Assembly: GCF_001186125.1 (NCBI RefSeq)
Contig: NW_014040237.1
Coordinates: 14,214-57,479 of the forward strand
Length of the DNA stretch: 43,266 nucleotides
Source: Sphaeroforma arctica JP610
Lineage: Eukaryota; Opisthokonta; Ichthyosporea; Ichthyophonida
Direction: 5' to 3'
A program made the translations under genes and the position numbers. Shown here one piece after another: positions 13,401-25,400 of the stretch. Positions within the stretch are counted from its first letter, which is position 1. Every line of letters starts with the position of its first letter. The notes beneath the pieces were generated by a model that was given only the letters and a program-made list of their open reading frames with translations, was not told the DNA's origin and did not search any database.

Positions 13401-15731
13401 ACGCCTTTCATTTCGAGTGCGTGTGCGATTGGTGTTTGCCGTGCGCATGTCCTGACGATTTAGACTACCACACCCTCATCCATACTCAAGGTACGATGGG
13501 GTCTATCACCCCAGCCATTGGTATGTGTGTAAGTTTCGCGTACCGCTTCCATTGGTTTCCACTTCACTATGCGCAGAAGGCGTAGGAATTCTAGTGTGGT
13601 AGTGCATCGAGGATACTTTAAAGGTGGGCTGTAGCACTGTACTTGTTTATTTAGTATGAATTTCAAATGTGTCTCGTCCGGCCCTACATCCCTTGTCTCC
13701 CTCATAATCTGCCGCACGTGATTCTTTACATAAATTTGTGGCAAGTCACTCAGCTTACGTAGTACCAATCACTTTCACCCGCCTGTTGCAGCACTCATAC
13801 TCTGCTTGCATTGCGTTCTACTAAGTGCGAGGGACACACTGTACAGTTTACAGTGACCAGAACCCCAAGGATCACATTCAACATGCAGTGTGTTCATGCA
13901 TACGTCGTGCGTAGGGTTGAGTGTGGCCGATGTTGACTCGCCCTGAAATTCTTACTACGCAGGTGATGTGTCAGACAGTGATATGCTACAGCTAGAAGAC
14001 AGCATAGAACACCTGGAGTCTGAGTACCGCGAGGCGACCAGTCCTGCAGCCAAGCTGGGTACGATGAATGTTACAAACTACACATATGTATATGCGAATT
14101 GATTTTTGACATACTTTTTAGTACACCCGTCTGTATGAAGTTTTCTTGAATAACCTCCTATCTCTACTGGAAGGAATGCCCTTATCAAAGTGGGTACTGG
14201 TGGTAAGTACCCAAATGCGAGTGCGCAGCGCATATATCGCTTACTGTATAGAACGAACCACAGTGTTCTGGGGTGCAGAAGCAAAGCATCAAGCCATAGG
14301 ACACCATCATAGCCTTTAACTGACTGCGTATGCGTTTTCATTTCACTTGCTATACAATCGTTTACAAAATCTATCTATCCTTCAATCCAAAATATTTTTT
14401 CGTGTATGAACCATCACTCGCGCATCAGGCCGGAGTTAGTGTGCTTATACCATCTTTTGGTCTAAACTAAAGTGTTACCTAGATGGTCAGTTAAACACAC
14501 ACTCCACCATGCGTCTATGTTTGTTCAGATATTGCCGAACAACTTCTGGAGATCGAAAGCAGCGCAACCTACGAACACTTACCCGAGTACCACATCGTGC
14601 GTGTTCGCTTCGAGAACTTGAGGAGTGAAGTCCTTCAACAAGTATTGGGCTCTCCAGGCGATACAAGGTATCCCGTTTATATCTTTCGAGAATGGCGTGT
14701 TAGCGAGTAGCGGTGCTGAGAAGGCTAACAGGTCTGGCTCGTCCGAATGTTATTGTTTCAATTACACAACCTGACGGCGGCCACGAGCGCTCAGGCGAAA
14801 TAGAGCACACACAGATAAACTGCGATTCACAGGCTAGACAAATGAATGGCATTCTACGGCTGCTGATTTAATTAGCAATCTGCGTAAGGGACGCTTCAGC
14901 CTGCGTGGGTGCCGGTTTGACATAGAAATAACACCAGGTCACATATCCGATCAAATGGTTATTCGCTCTTGCATCGGTGCGAGGTATAGTGGGATGCAAA
15001 CGATCACTGGCCCTGACCCTCGCTACTACTATACCAATCATGCAATCAATCATACTATACCAATCATGCAGTCCGCCAGAGTCTCTGATGTGGTCCCTAG
15101 TCAACAAATTGACGATACAACGGCTCTATCTGGCTGAACACGACCAACGACTTGCCGATACTCTCCTCGCGCTGTCTTCCAGCGCCAACCAACTCCTGGT
15201 GTCGCATCCAGAGGTCGCTACAACCGCGTTCAGGTGGGTTCTTCATGACCATTGAACGGGCAGTTTGTGTACAGCTAAACTTTTTGAGATGTGCGAGCAA
15301 ACAGGGTAGTGTTGAAATTATGATTATTTGTACACGCACAAGTTGCTGTTTGACGATTGTTTGTAGTTTATGTACGTCTTGTTCTCATAGTAGGGCCTGT
15401 TGGGTAGGTGTGACGTGGCAGTGGTGTACCCTGAACGCAGTGTATGTACTTGACTCTGGGCGCTTGTGCAGATATTTTCATTAGAGTGTCATCGTTTTTC
15501 TGTTTGTGAAGTGAAAAAATGTGAATTAATCACGACTGATTATCTGCTAAATTGCATTCCAGGAGCTTGAACATACCGGATACACAAGGGATGAGGTCGT
15601 ACATAAGGGCCATTGACAAAGAGTGGGGTGTTATAAATAAGGCCAATAAGGCGAATCAGCGATGCGACCCAATTGCCGACAAAAAGGTCTTAGCGGCACA
15701 ACACGTGGACAGGGTTGGGTTCGATGAATAA
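9793..15731 (+). CDS. SET-domain methyltransferase, SET5/SMYD-like, no MYND finger
   Basis: Predicted S-adenosylmethionine-dependent lysine methyltransferase; the substrate (histone or other) cannot be told. Eleven exons: 9793-10133, 10676-10925, 11274-11360, 11870-11976, 12176-12319, 12990-13093, 13371-13490, 13963-14058, 14529-14667, 15072-15233, 15563-15731 (1719 nt, 572 aa), all GT-AG with matching phases. Seen: N-terminal acidic low-complexity segment (1-113) with two copies of a GFxVFGSESE motif; SET entry GGGRAFYAADDIAAGS (about 123-138); NHSCNPNC (294-301), the SAM-binding SET hallmark; GEELVISY (331-338, catalytic Tyr338); post-SET CxCxxC (361, 363, 366) which with Cys297 would bind zinc as in SMYD proteins; then a helical C-terminal region. 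No MYND cysteine cluster interrupts the SET domain. The 20-N gap lies in intron 1 and does not touch exons. Exon 4 start and exon 10 start are the least certain boundaries. Confidence 0.85.
10321..10545. repeat. TA/TG microsatellite around an assembly gap, SET intron 1
   Basis: TA and TG runs flank a block of 20 Ns at 10344-10363, the usual cause of such gaps. Just after the gap an inverted pair AACGTTAAC (10366-10374) and GTTAACGTT (10413-10421) encloses AT-rich sequence. Confidence 0.85.
15028..15070 (+). repeat. 26-bp tandem repeat at a SET-gene 3' splice site
   Basis: A 17-base string beginning ACTATACCAATC occurs at 15028-15044 and 15054-15070. The second copy is followed by G, giving the AG acceptor used by exon 10 (15072). 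The first copy is followed by A and has no AG. Confidence 0.75.
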
Positions 15732-16881
15732 GTCCGTGCTGAGCCGACGAACATAATCCGTTAAACGTAAATGAACTACGCTGGTGTGTAGCCCGCGATG
15801 GCCACAACCAGCGACACTTTAGATGACCAAGCTCTCTATCACAAATCTACACTTTAGAGAATCAAGCTCTTCAGATGCACGACACGCACAACAAGCGATT
15901 GTGACTGGCAATAATCCTGCCGAACATTTGGACCGTCGTTTGCTCATTTCGCAAGTCGATGTAGGACAAATCGAGACGTAGAATGCAGACTCGAGAAATA
16001 ATGTCATGTACACAAAATAGGATAGACCAAGTTGGGAAGACCGGGGCAGAAAGCCACAGATAGTCAGCATCTATCTACGGCAAACCAGGTAAAGCAATAA
16101 ATTCAGTAACTGCAAATTGGCTTTCCGTAGCAAATCAACGAACAGCTAATGAACAGGATTGCTCACGTGGGGAAGTAAATGAGTACCAGTTGTGAGTCAA
16201 GGCTGTACTTCTCTCCATATCGTCAGGTGCTTTGCGTGCACAGCTCTATTACTGCGACCTGCCCTCTTGTTGGATTTGGCGGTCGCCGCCTTCCTCCGCT
16301 TCCATGCAATTACGCATGTGTAGTTTTATTCGGCTTTAGCAGGGTAAGCTTTAAGCAGACGAGACAGAGACACGCACAAGCCCAAAATCTAGTAAGAAAC
16401 ACTCGCATAGCATCATGTCATACCACGAAGGGTATATATGCTGCTAATACAGAACTCTTCATGTGTCTGCAATATTTCTCACTCGGACCCAAATTCAAAG
16501 GGGTGATGCGCAATCTCGTTTGTATGCGGCCATGCTTGAGGTCTTCTGCCGTTTCCTGTGGCGGTTAAAAATGCCCTGCCACACACACTTCCCTCAATTT
16601 ACGCATATTGTCATCGGCTATGGGTTTTCCTATCTTTAATGCTTCTAGTCATTCTGAAAATCACTGGTGATATACACTTGCTAAGATCTATATCAGGTCT
16701 TTGGGTTCTCGATTCATCTCGGGAAACTTCTACAAATTTAAATAGTATATTTCTAAAGTATAGGATGTTTATGCCAGCATTTACCCACCTCCTGACAGTA
16801 CCGCAAACGTGCTTCGAACACTAATGTTGAAGTCGGCTTTTAATTCTAACATAGCCCCTGAGCCTGTATCGGATATTGCCG
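15732..16881. other. Tail-to-tail spacer between SET and photolyase genes
   Basis: This contains the 3' UTRs of two convergent genes. AATAAA on the plus strand at 16096-16101 could end the SET transcript, and the complement of AATAAA near 16322 could end the photolyase transcript; both hexamers are common, so this is tentative. The first 450 bp hold protein-like plus-strand frames (see findings). The plus-strand frame 16179-16568 (129 aa) has no recognisable domain and I do not call it. Confidence 0.5.
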
Positions 16882-19800
16882 TCAGAATTCTAATGTCGTC
16901 TGCCTTAATATTTTGCTCCTATTCCCTCGAGTTGGTTTCGAATTAATATCTTTAGCTTTGTCCTTTTTTGGGGCGCTACTCTGACCTTCCACTTTGACCG
17001 TGTTTTCATCGCTATCAACTTCGCTTGGAGCGGCCACCGCCTTCCTTTTACCGCTGTTGTGCGTATCTTTGGATACATACTCATATTCGCCTATCCCGGT
17101 TGTTTGTATGACTTTGTCAGCATTCGAGACATTCTGTGCGACGTCCTCTTCCCAGTTGATTTTACCGTCAGAATGCCTACATCGAAATAAACAAATGGCA
17201 CATTGCGTCAACGAAGTGCTCTCAAATTCCTTGCGAACGGAGCCACGAGATGTGGAGAAGTGATGTTGATTTTTATACGTCCACATAGATGCCTATTTGA
17301 CTAGAGTAGCTTATCCGCAAATAAATGTTATTCTAGGGCTCGCATGCTCTCACTAGAATGAACCAAAAAAACTTCTGAAAAAATGACATGTTGCCTTGGC
17401 GCCAAACCTAAGAGCAAGGGCAAGCCAATCCAAGGCTCACAGAACAAGCGAAGACATATCTAACACAACACACCTGCCATAGGCATCCTTCATCTTGGTG
17501 AGATTTGCATTCTTGACGGTGTTGTGGTCTACAACTGGGTAGGGATAGTCCTTGCCGATGATGCAATTGGCCTTTTTCTGGACTGTTAATGGTGCCAGCC
17601 ATGGTTCGTAGATATATTTCTTGGGCATATCCTGTATGAAACATGGTTTGCTTTCTAAGTTGTCCCATAAAATTGAAATCACCGAATGGCACTATCTGCC
17701 TGGTATCGTGAACATCCAACCGGATCTCTTCATCAATCGTTATGATGAATACAGTCAATTCGAGCACAGCCATCTTTAGCCAGTACCGTTATCTAACAAA
17801 TACAAAACCTCGCACTGTCTAGCTGAGTGCAGAACTTCGTTCTTATCCCGCATACACCACCAGCTGACCCAAGTGATAGCACTGCTCAAAGCGTGCGATG
17901 CATAATTCATTAAGCAATTTCGGGGCTGAATTTTCACCACAAAACGTATTTTACCGTACCAATTCCAAAGTGCGCAGTAGGTCTAATCACGTACAGTACA
18001 TACATACATACTTTCAGTACTGGCACAAAATGGCGGACGTGGTCGCCATTGGGATCAGTTTTCTTCGGCCAGGCAATCGGACTATACACACGGTAGAACT
18101 GATGAAAGAAGCCACTGGCACTCAACCACATCCAGTTCGCGTTGTTGAGACTCCAGTCGGCGTCAAGCAAATGCCTTTCGAAGGCTGTATGCGGGGATAT
18201 GTTTTCATTTTTATCGGGTGAGTCCGTGCATGGCGCAAATACTCCAAAAGCTTGAAGCAGTACTTTTCTCTTCGACCGGGTGTTCTTAAACACCACTCAA
18301 AGACTTAAAGAGGATGCGACTACAACGCATTATACGGACCGGCCGATAGTTTTTTTTTGGACTGGCTGTCATCTCTAGTTTCCCAAGACAAATTCATACG
18401 GATATCGACAAGTTTCAAACCCTCATAGTAATCTGCCGTTCACAGCCGATCCAGTTAGTATGACGACCCACGCGCACACAAAGAAAATTTAGTTGCGCCA
18501 GCTGCGAGGTCTAGCGGTTTCCTGGCGAGTTTAGAGCACCAACACGCCACATCAAAGAGCCAGGTGCATAGTTCAGCAAGTGTACTGATGAGAATCACGC
18601 CAATCGCTCACATAAAACTTACAAACACACCACAACGGCGACACGCTCGATGCGAGAATCACAGCAGTACTCACCGTCTCTACCCATCTCCCAGTGCACC
18701 CACAGATCGCCCCTCGTCAGAAAACACGCCACACTGTGCCTCGCCAGGTGATGGATCCAGCCGGTAGTGCGCAGCTGAGTCATCACTGAATCAATCCAAG
18801 GGAACCTGAGGGGCAAAGACACCCGACGCAAACAAACCACAAGCGACCGCTTAGCCGTGAGTGCCAATGACGTTTAGAGATTGAAGAAAATTTAGAATAC
18901 ACCTACCGCCCATAGATGACCACCGGAACCCAACCCACCGGAAGGTCTCCAGAGACTAACCATTCAGTGCAGGAATGCAGGCATAACATCCCCTGACAGA
19001 ATGGGAGAGGGTGCCTACCAAACCGTAACAGAAAGACTACTCGGAGACGTTATAACAAGCACCCGAGCACAGGCACAGGCATGTACTCACCCCGTATGGC
19101 TCTTCTCCCACGCCCTCAGCAGAGCCATATCTCTACTCCAGGGAATTTGTTTACATATGCTATTACCTACCATAGCGCCAAAGTGTGGTAATTCTCGCCT
19201 GCAATTGAACGGAAATGTATTGCACATGCGATCTTAATACATATATTTGTATAGCTATTGCAGTATGCACAAAATGTCACCGAACGATCCGCTTAAGACG
19301 GGTAGTGTACACGTGGCAATGAGCGTATACGTTTTGAACACGCGCACTACAACTGAAAATACCACAGGCAAAAACGCTGCGACAAAAGACATTATAGGAA
19401 TTGAAAAGGCTGGATGCGAAATAATCGTACACGACAGGTAGTATCTTACTAAGCCACATTGAGAAGCTCGAAAAAATACAAACCATCCTAGTGAGGTTGT
19501 CAGAAGTATTCACTTCAGTGCTCCCAACTAAAAATTGTACCACACATTTGTTGCTGGTGATGATGTAAAAGCTGGAATCGTATTTGGTCACATATCTGGC
19601 TTACGAAGCGTAGTCATGTACACAATCTAAGACCATCGGACATATCACAGTAGGCACATAGGTGCAGACTATCGCCGAACATGTAATGAAACAGAAGGAC
19701 TCAGCTGCAAGTGTGCTCATTTGAAAGAATACACACAGATGAAATCAGGTGAATGTGCACGGAAACGGTACGTATATAGAAATAGTGCAATATACGATAT

Positions 19801-22800
19801 TGTCCATACCCACAGAGCGTGAAGAATTCTCTCCAGTATAATTGGGCCATTAGCGATGTCGGTGATTTGGTGTGCGCATGTCCGTTCTCCTTTCTATTTT
19901 TTTCGTAGCAATCGAGAATGGCGTAATAGAAGAGCCGCGGCGATATGCTCCCATTTGCCAAGTAAGGACTAGAGGTGGACATTTATGATCAAGCAATCGA
20001 TAAAAGAAAAGGTGAGAAAAATTGTACAAGTTAATACCTCTTTCAAATTGCGAGATAACATCGGTCTCGAACCCGATAGCAGGAAGCTGGTAACGCTCAC
20101 GCCGCACAGAAATGCACTAGACCCCTCCAAAATGTCGCTAACAACCTCAAACCCAAACCATAACCCAAACCATAACCCAAACCCAAACCCAAACCCAAAC
20201 CCAACCCCGCGTCCACAGTCATACCCATACCCACAATTAGATGCAACAGATCTTAGTGACTATAGTACACCAACCTAAGAATAGTCGTCGATGGAGGATC
20301 AAAAGCCGTTGGCGCTGTATCCGGCTTGGCAAACGTCGCTACCCATGTGTGTCGATTATTCACTTTAATACTAAGTCTTTTCAAGGCTTCCGTTTCGCCA
20401 CCTTTGACGATTGGTGTGCCGGCATTGTTTTCCTTCTCATCGGCCTCGTCTATTGTACATTGGTCACCTTGAATATCCAAGAAAACTTTGGATTGGTCGC
20501 ACAGTTCTACACCCAGTCACAAATTAGCAGCACACATTAGATCAGACTTCACGAGCGAAGATCCAATTTAATAAGCCTCGATGACCCCGATAGTCTGAGG
20601 CACTACGCGCATCACAGGCAGTATGAAAGCGTATTGAAAGATGCATTGGATGAACAATTGGAGTATATCAGGCTTACCGTTTACCCCAAGCGAGGAGTAC
20701 AGGGCTACAAAGTCCTTCACATTTTCTACAACCGGGACGGAGTACATGTCGCCTTCCGCCTTGTCTGTTTCCGGCACATCTCTGGGCAGCATCAGCTGCA
20801 TTGCCTCTGCTGTGGGTGCGTTGATGGGTCGAGCGGGCGGATCAGCTTTTTTCTCGGCCAATGTGGTGAATGATTGCATGGTCAACGGCGGCTTGCCATT
20901 GTTGATCTTCAATAGATACTTGGGATCCCATATAGTATGTCCGGGTGTGCTGTAGGTGAAATACGTACGACGTTTGCGTCAGAAGCGACAATGCGCATAT
21001 TCCTCATGCAACGCGGAGATAGGGCAGTTGAGTACATCAACAGAGAAATCCGAACGAAGAAGAAGCAAGGATGGTTCTTCCATTAAGTGCAGCTGTCAAT
21101 CAGTTTGACAGAAAACACCGTTTTTCAACTCTCCGCTATGCTAGCGACGCACGTCAATGTCATATTTTTATCAGATTGTGGATAGATATGCCAACGGGTT
21201 CTAAGAGTCCTCATGAAAACAGACACTAATTCAAATCTCCAGTTTGAACAAAGGTTGTGGCTACACATACCAGTAAACCAAGCAGGCGCTGTTAGATTCT
21301 TTCAGTACGGCTTTGATCGCTTCGTCTCTCTCTACATTATGTGGTTCGGGCTCATCTTCGTAAACCAGTCGATCGACATCCCATGCCTTGTAGATGATCA
21401 AAGGAGAATGAATGCGTATGTGTGACCTGATTCTCTCGTGCAATACACCAACTTCGAGGGTGAGGGAAGAGGTAATCCAGGCGTTGTTCGGCACTCAGAA
21501 AAATCATGCACGCACGACTATTAATATACGTGCAAAAACGAGAAACATTTACTGAAACGTTTACTGATGACAAATTTGCATGAGGTGTATTTAGTCACGT
21601 CTCGCAAAGGTAGTGTGTCACGACGAGTTAAGAATAGAGTACGCTTGGCAATCAATACACCAACTGAGATTTTTTGAATCACCGGATACAGACACGGAGG
21701 CAGTATATAACATATAAGATAACTACAAGTATACTACATGTGTGCATACATTCTTACATACATACCTATATATATACATACATACATACAACATACATAT
21801 ATACATATATATATTTATATATATACATATACATATATATATATATATATACAGTAATATACAATACATACATAATTATGAAAACATAAATAAAAATACA
21901 AATAATATATATATATTTATATATATATGTACATATATATATATATATTTATACATAAATATATATATATATATATATCCCAATACATATATATGTGTGT
22001 GAGAGGGGGGGGGAGGTTGTTTGTGTGTGAGTGAGTGAGTGAGTGTGTTTGTATACATGTCTATAAACATGTATATTTAAGCAAATATTGGGTGCTTATA
22101 AACGTATATATTGTAAATGTGCACATACATGTATTATAGCCTATATTATACATATATACATATAAACGTAATAGTAGTAATCAGATTTATCGCTGTCCAA
22201 ATAGCAAGCCATAACGTACACAAGATGGCATACCTCGATCTGCTCAGGAATCACCACGGTAGGATCCCCTCTTAGAACTATCAGACGGCTATTGTGTTTA
22301 GTGCGTAGAGAATAATCCAGATCCAAAAGGCACTCAAGCAAAAATCGCAGACGATTCAAGCCCATTTGCTTTGGATTAACAAACTTGGGATCTAAGACGT
22401 ATACCGGATATACCTACAGAGCGACAAGAAAAACCCAATGCATGACTTGCAGAGTTAGCGACACCCGATCGGAGTGTGTTTGAACAGTACTGTATTACTC
22501 ATGTAGATACATGTTTTACACAAATCAGCATGTGTATTTACAAGAGAACATGCTACGTGCCAGGCTCATCAGTTGCAAAATCCCATTATCGTGAAATCCA
22601 ACGCGGATGCTAAACTCTACGACAGTGCATTCTACTAGTATAAGATTGGCGGCAACAAGCACCTATCCTCTTACGCTTGCAAACATCCTACACGACACAT
22701 GACTAATAATATTGGATAAGAATGCCTAAAGATGAGCAGTAAAAATAAATAGCACCTAAGAGCAATAATAGTCCAAGAACATCAATTATTCGCAAAGTAC

Positions 22801-23003
22801 GACGGTATATTATATGATATCTGTATTTATTTATTTTTACATTTCGAATACCCTTACCAATGAACTCATGTATTGCATGTAAAATCGTGTATTGTACACG
22901 GAAACACGCATACCTTTTTCCCTCTTGACTCCACTGCCGCAATAAGCGCTTTATTATCGTGAAGCCTCAGACCTTTTCTAAACCAAAAAATAGCACCCGG
23001 CAT
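16882..23003 (-). CDS. phr6-4: (6-4) photolyase / animal-type cryptochrome
   Basis: Predicted FAD flavoprotein that repairs UV (6-4) photoproducts with blue light in the nucleus, or a close cryptochrome. Eleven exons (minus): 23003-22914, 22413-22234, 21386-21271, 20949-20678, 20467-20275, 19968-19810, 19198-19091, 18805-18675, 18184-18012, 17631-17474, 17176-16882 (1875 nt, 624 aa), all GT-AG and in phase. Seen: N-terminal [12 protein letters not shown], then VYVLDP and GLNRLRFLL (Rossmann photolyase domain); [57 protein letters not shown] (His392 and His396 match the two histidines needed for (6-4) repair); [17 protein letters not shown], with the Asn near FAD typical of photolyases; [11 protein letters not shown], closer to (6-4) photolyases than to clock cryptochromes; YIYEPW. 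The last exon adds a roughly 97-aa charged tail with basic patches (GKRK, KKDKAK), fitting nuclear import. Function as repair enzyme is inferred from these residues. Confidence 0.92.
20147..20207. repeat. Telomere-like CCCAAA array in photolyase intron 5
   Basis: Tandem CCCAAA units, with two CCATAA variants near the start, end in CCAACCCC. On the minus (sense) strand this reads as TTTGGG repeats with at least six GGG runs, within the intron between exons 5 and 6 (20274-19969). Confidence 0.85.
21730..22070. repeat. TACA/TATA microsatellite in photolyase intron 2
   Basis: TACATA and TATA units, a short run of nine Gs near 22006-22014, then GTGA units. The isoleucine/tyrosine-rich frames on both strands are repeat translations. 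Confidence 0.9.
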
Positions 23004-24124
23004 TGTCTACACTTAATGTGTTGACGACAGATTTCGCTGTTATGGATTTGTTTGTAAGAATTTGTACGTATAATCGAAGAACAAACTGATTTGAAGTAGA
23101 TGATGCGTGTAGCATACCAAAACTGTTCTGCTGCTAAGGTTTGCGTGTTTAGCTATATCTGACTTATGTTTTTAAAGTAAAGTCGATTTGTAATCTATCG
23201 ACTTGCTCGTTTTTAACTTGAACGCTACCCTTGCACCCCAGCCGACAAAAATCGGAGTTGACCAGTGTATACAACAGATATTGATAGCAGATTGCTTCTA
23301 TGTTGCGGAGTTTGCTGTCAAGTATATTATGCTTGATACCGTACAACGAAACTAAATTTTTGTCGATATTTGAAGAGGAATACGCAACAAGAGAAGAAAT
23401 GACAGTATAATTAAAGACCTCCGATGAGAATAATGAGATATTTGCACAATGACGATCGTATTGATATACAGCTGGTATTGATGTCCAATCGAATCCACAG
23501 GATTTTGAAAAAGAATAAAACCCTAAGCCCTAATAAAAAAAACAAGATATTTAGGGTTCTCTCACCTTATATCGACGTACATAGAACGAATGGTCTGGCA
23601 TTGCAAATAGTATTTACATGACAATAGGAGTGTATATACTTCACACTACAAGACAACGGCTAAAATGTACCTTCGTCTTCGATATACAACTGTGGGCTGA
23701 CTGTGATCATCTTATGTTGAACTACACTCGAAAGTGGAGAGCTTGTCGTTGAGATTTGGTCGACTTAATTCTTTATCGACGGTATTTATGTATTGAAAGT
23801 TTCCCATTTTGTAATTAATGTATACTCGTCGAAAATCGGTGATGCCCCGAAGCAAATCGGTACTAATATTGTAAATCTAAATGAATACACTATTTACCCT
23901 ATTATACAAAAGCTATGGTATAAAGCATTTATAATATAGTGTGTTGCCTATTCAGGATGGAGAGTGTGCGATCAGTAATATCAGCCTAAACGTAGGTCTG
24001 CCTGCTTTAATCCAAAACTTTCCAAAGTACCACTAGCGAGCAACGATAGAGTGGTGACAGCGATGGTACACATGCCAAAGCAATCCTACAGGATAATCTA
24101 TTATCTTATGCGTAATCCAACTAT

Positions 24125-24128
24125 CTAC

Positions 24129-24167
<39 letters not shown>

Positions 24168-24168
24168 G

Positions 24169-24214
<46 letters not shown>

Positions 24215-24350
24215 TATATACAAACATGCATGCATGCATGCATGCATACGTACGTACATATATACATACATACATACATACATACATACATACATACATA
24301 CATACATACATACATACATAAATACATACATACATACTACATACATACAT
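24125..24350. repeat. TATA/TACA/TGCA compound microsatellite
   Basis: Successive TA, TATACA, TGCA, TACG and TACA blocks. The 134-aa and 120-aa frames across it consist of Tyr/Met/Cys/Val or Tyr/Ile/His/Thr repeats and are not genes. Confidence 0.95.
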
Positions 24351-25320
24351 TGTGTGTTTGTCTATGAGGAAAATATCCCATCTATTCGATTTGAACCCAT
24401 CATTGTGCAGTAACGTTGCGGTTGAACGTAAACACATACAAAACGTAATAAAGAAACTTTATCTCAGGCCTATATGTAACCTCATATTGTTATTTAGAAG
24501 GTCACTGTACTGGTACAGTGTACAGTGTACAATCTGTTACTTTTTGAAACAAATATAAAAGTTATAACTTTTATTTGGGACAAAATAATATATTCAACTT
24601 AAAACTGTACTTGAAAAAAATTTATTGATTTTTTTAAAACATAAGACTGCATTTGGCCCCCTATTCCTGGACCTGCGCAATGATTTTTCTATATCAAAAA
24701 ACCAAAGTATTTCTACTAGTAGAGAGAGAGACTGAGAGAGAGATATATAGAATATACCACAAATCCTACAGAATATACCAGGGCATAGGACATAGGTCCA
24801 TAGACCTAAGGGCTTCGGTGTGTGTGAAACTGAGAATAGATGACAGATATGACACCATTTGGGACGATGGCAGCGGCCAGCGAGTCCGCGACACTCGTAG
24901 TGCCTCGTTCCTCGGGACCTCTCACACAATCAACCCCCGTACAGGCTTGCCCAGCAAGTAGTCATGCACCTTGGGACTCTGGGAGTGGCCAGGGCTCTCA
25001 GTAAATACGTGCGGGATGCGGATTGCATAATTGTAGATTAAAAATATACACATTCCCCAGGTTTTCTGGGGGGTTTTTTAAAACCAAATTAGACAATGTG
25101 TGTATTTCTATCCCGGGACTGAATGCGTATAAAAAGCCTCTTTTTATTTATTTTTTAAACGCTTTTGGCCTATTTGTCGACCTCCTGGGCCCCTTGTGAA
25201 GCCCCATATCGCTTTCAGTATTTAGTTAAATATTCACCCACTACTTCCCAGCCGTGATTTATCTCCACAAAACTAAAAATAAAACAGAGTAAATATTTAC
25301 AAAAAATGATAAAAATAAGC

Positions 25321-25400
25321 CGCCAGGGCTCAGTGGCACAGTCGCTCAGCCGCTCATGTGTCTGGTGCGGGCGACAACCGTCAGTCCGTCTTAAGTGTCA
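25321..25400 (+). repeat. Possible tRNA-derived SINE head (weak)
   Basis: GGCTCAGTGGC at 25327-25337 resembles the tRNA box A. About 40 bases on, GCGGGCGACAACCG is only a poor match to box B. There is no clear tail or target duplication. A chance match in a GC-richer block is equally likely. Confidence 0.15.

Noticed and set aside
16179-16568. 129-aa plus-strand frame in the tail-to-tail spacer
   Set aside because: Composition is irregular, no domain is visible and no splice context supports it.
17408-17773. 121-aa minus-strand frame starting [10 protein letters not shown]
   Set aside because: It overlaps photolyase exon 10 (17631-17474) in another frame; the real frame carries YIYEPW and matches the family.
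19277-19591. Minus-strand frame [15 protein letters not shown] considered as photolyase exon 7
   Set aside because: The phase does not join to exon 8, and a better exon at 19198-19091 carries the expected [10 protein letters not shown] motif with matching phases.
24033-24437. 134-aa and 120-aa frames across a microsatellite
   Set aside because: They translate TA/TACA/TGCA repeats into Tyr/Met/Cys/Val or Ile/His/Thr strings; not coding.
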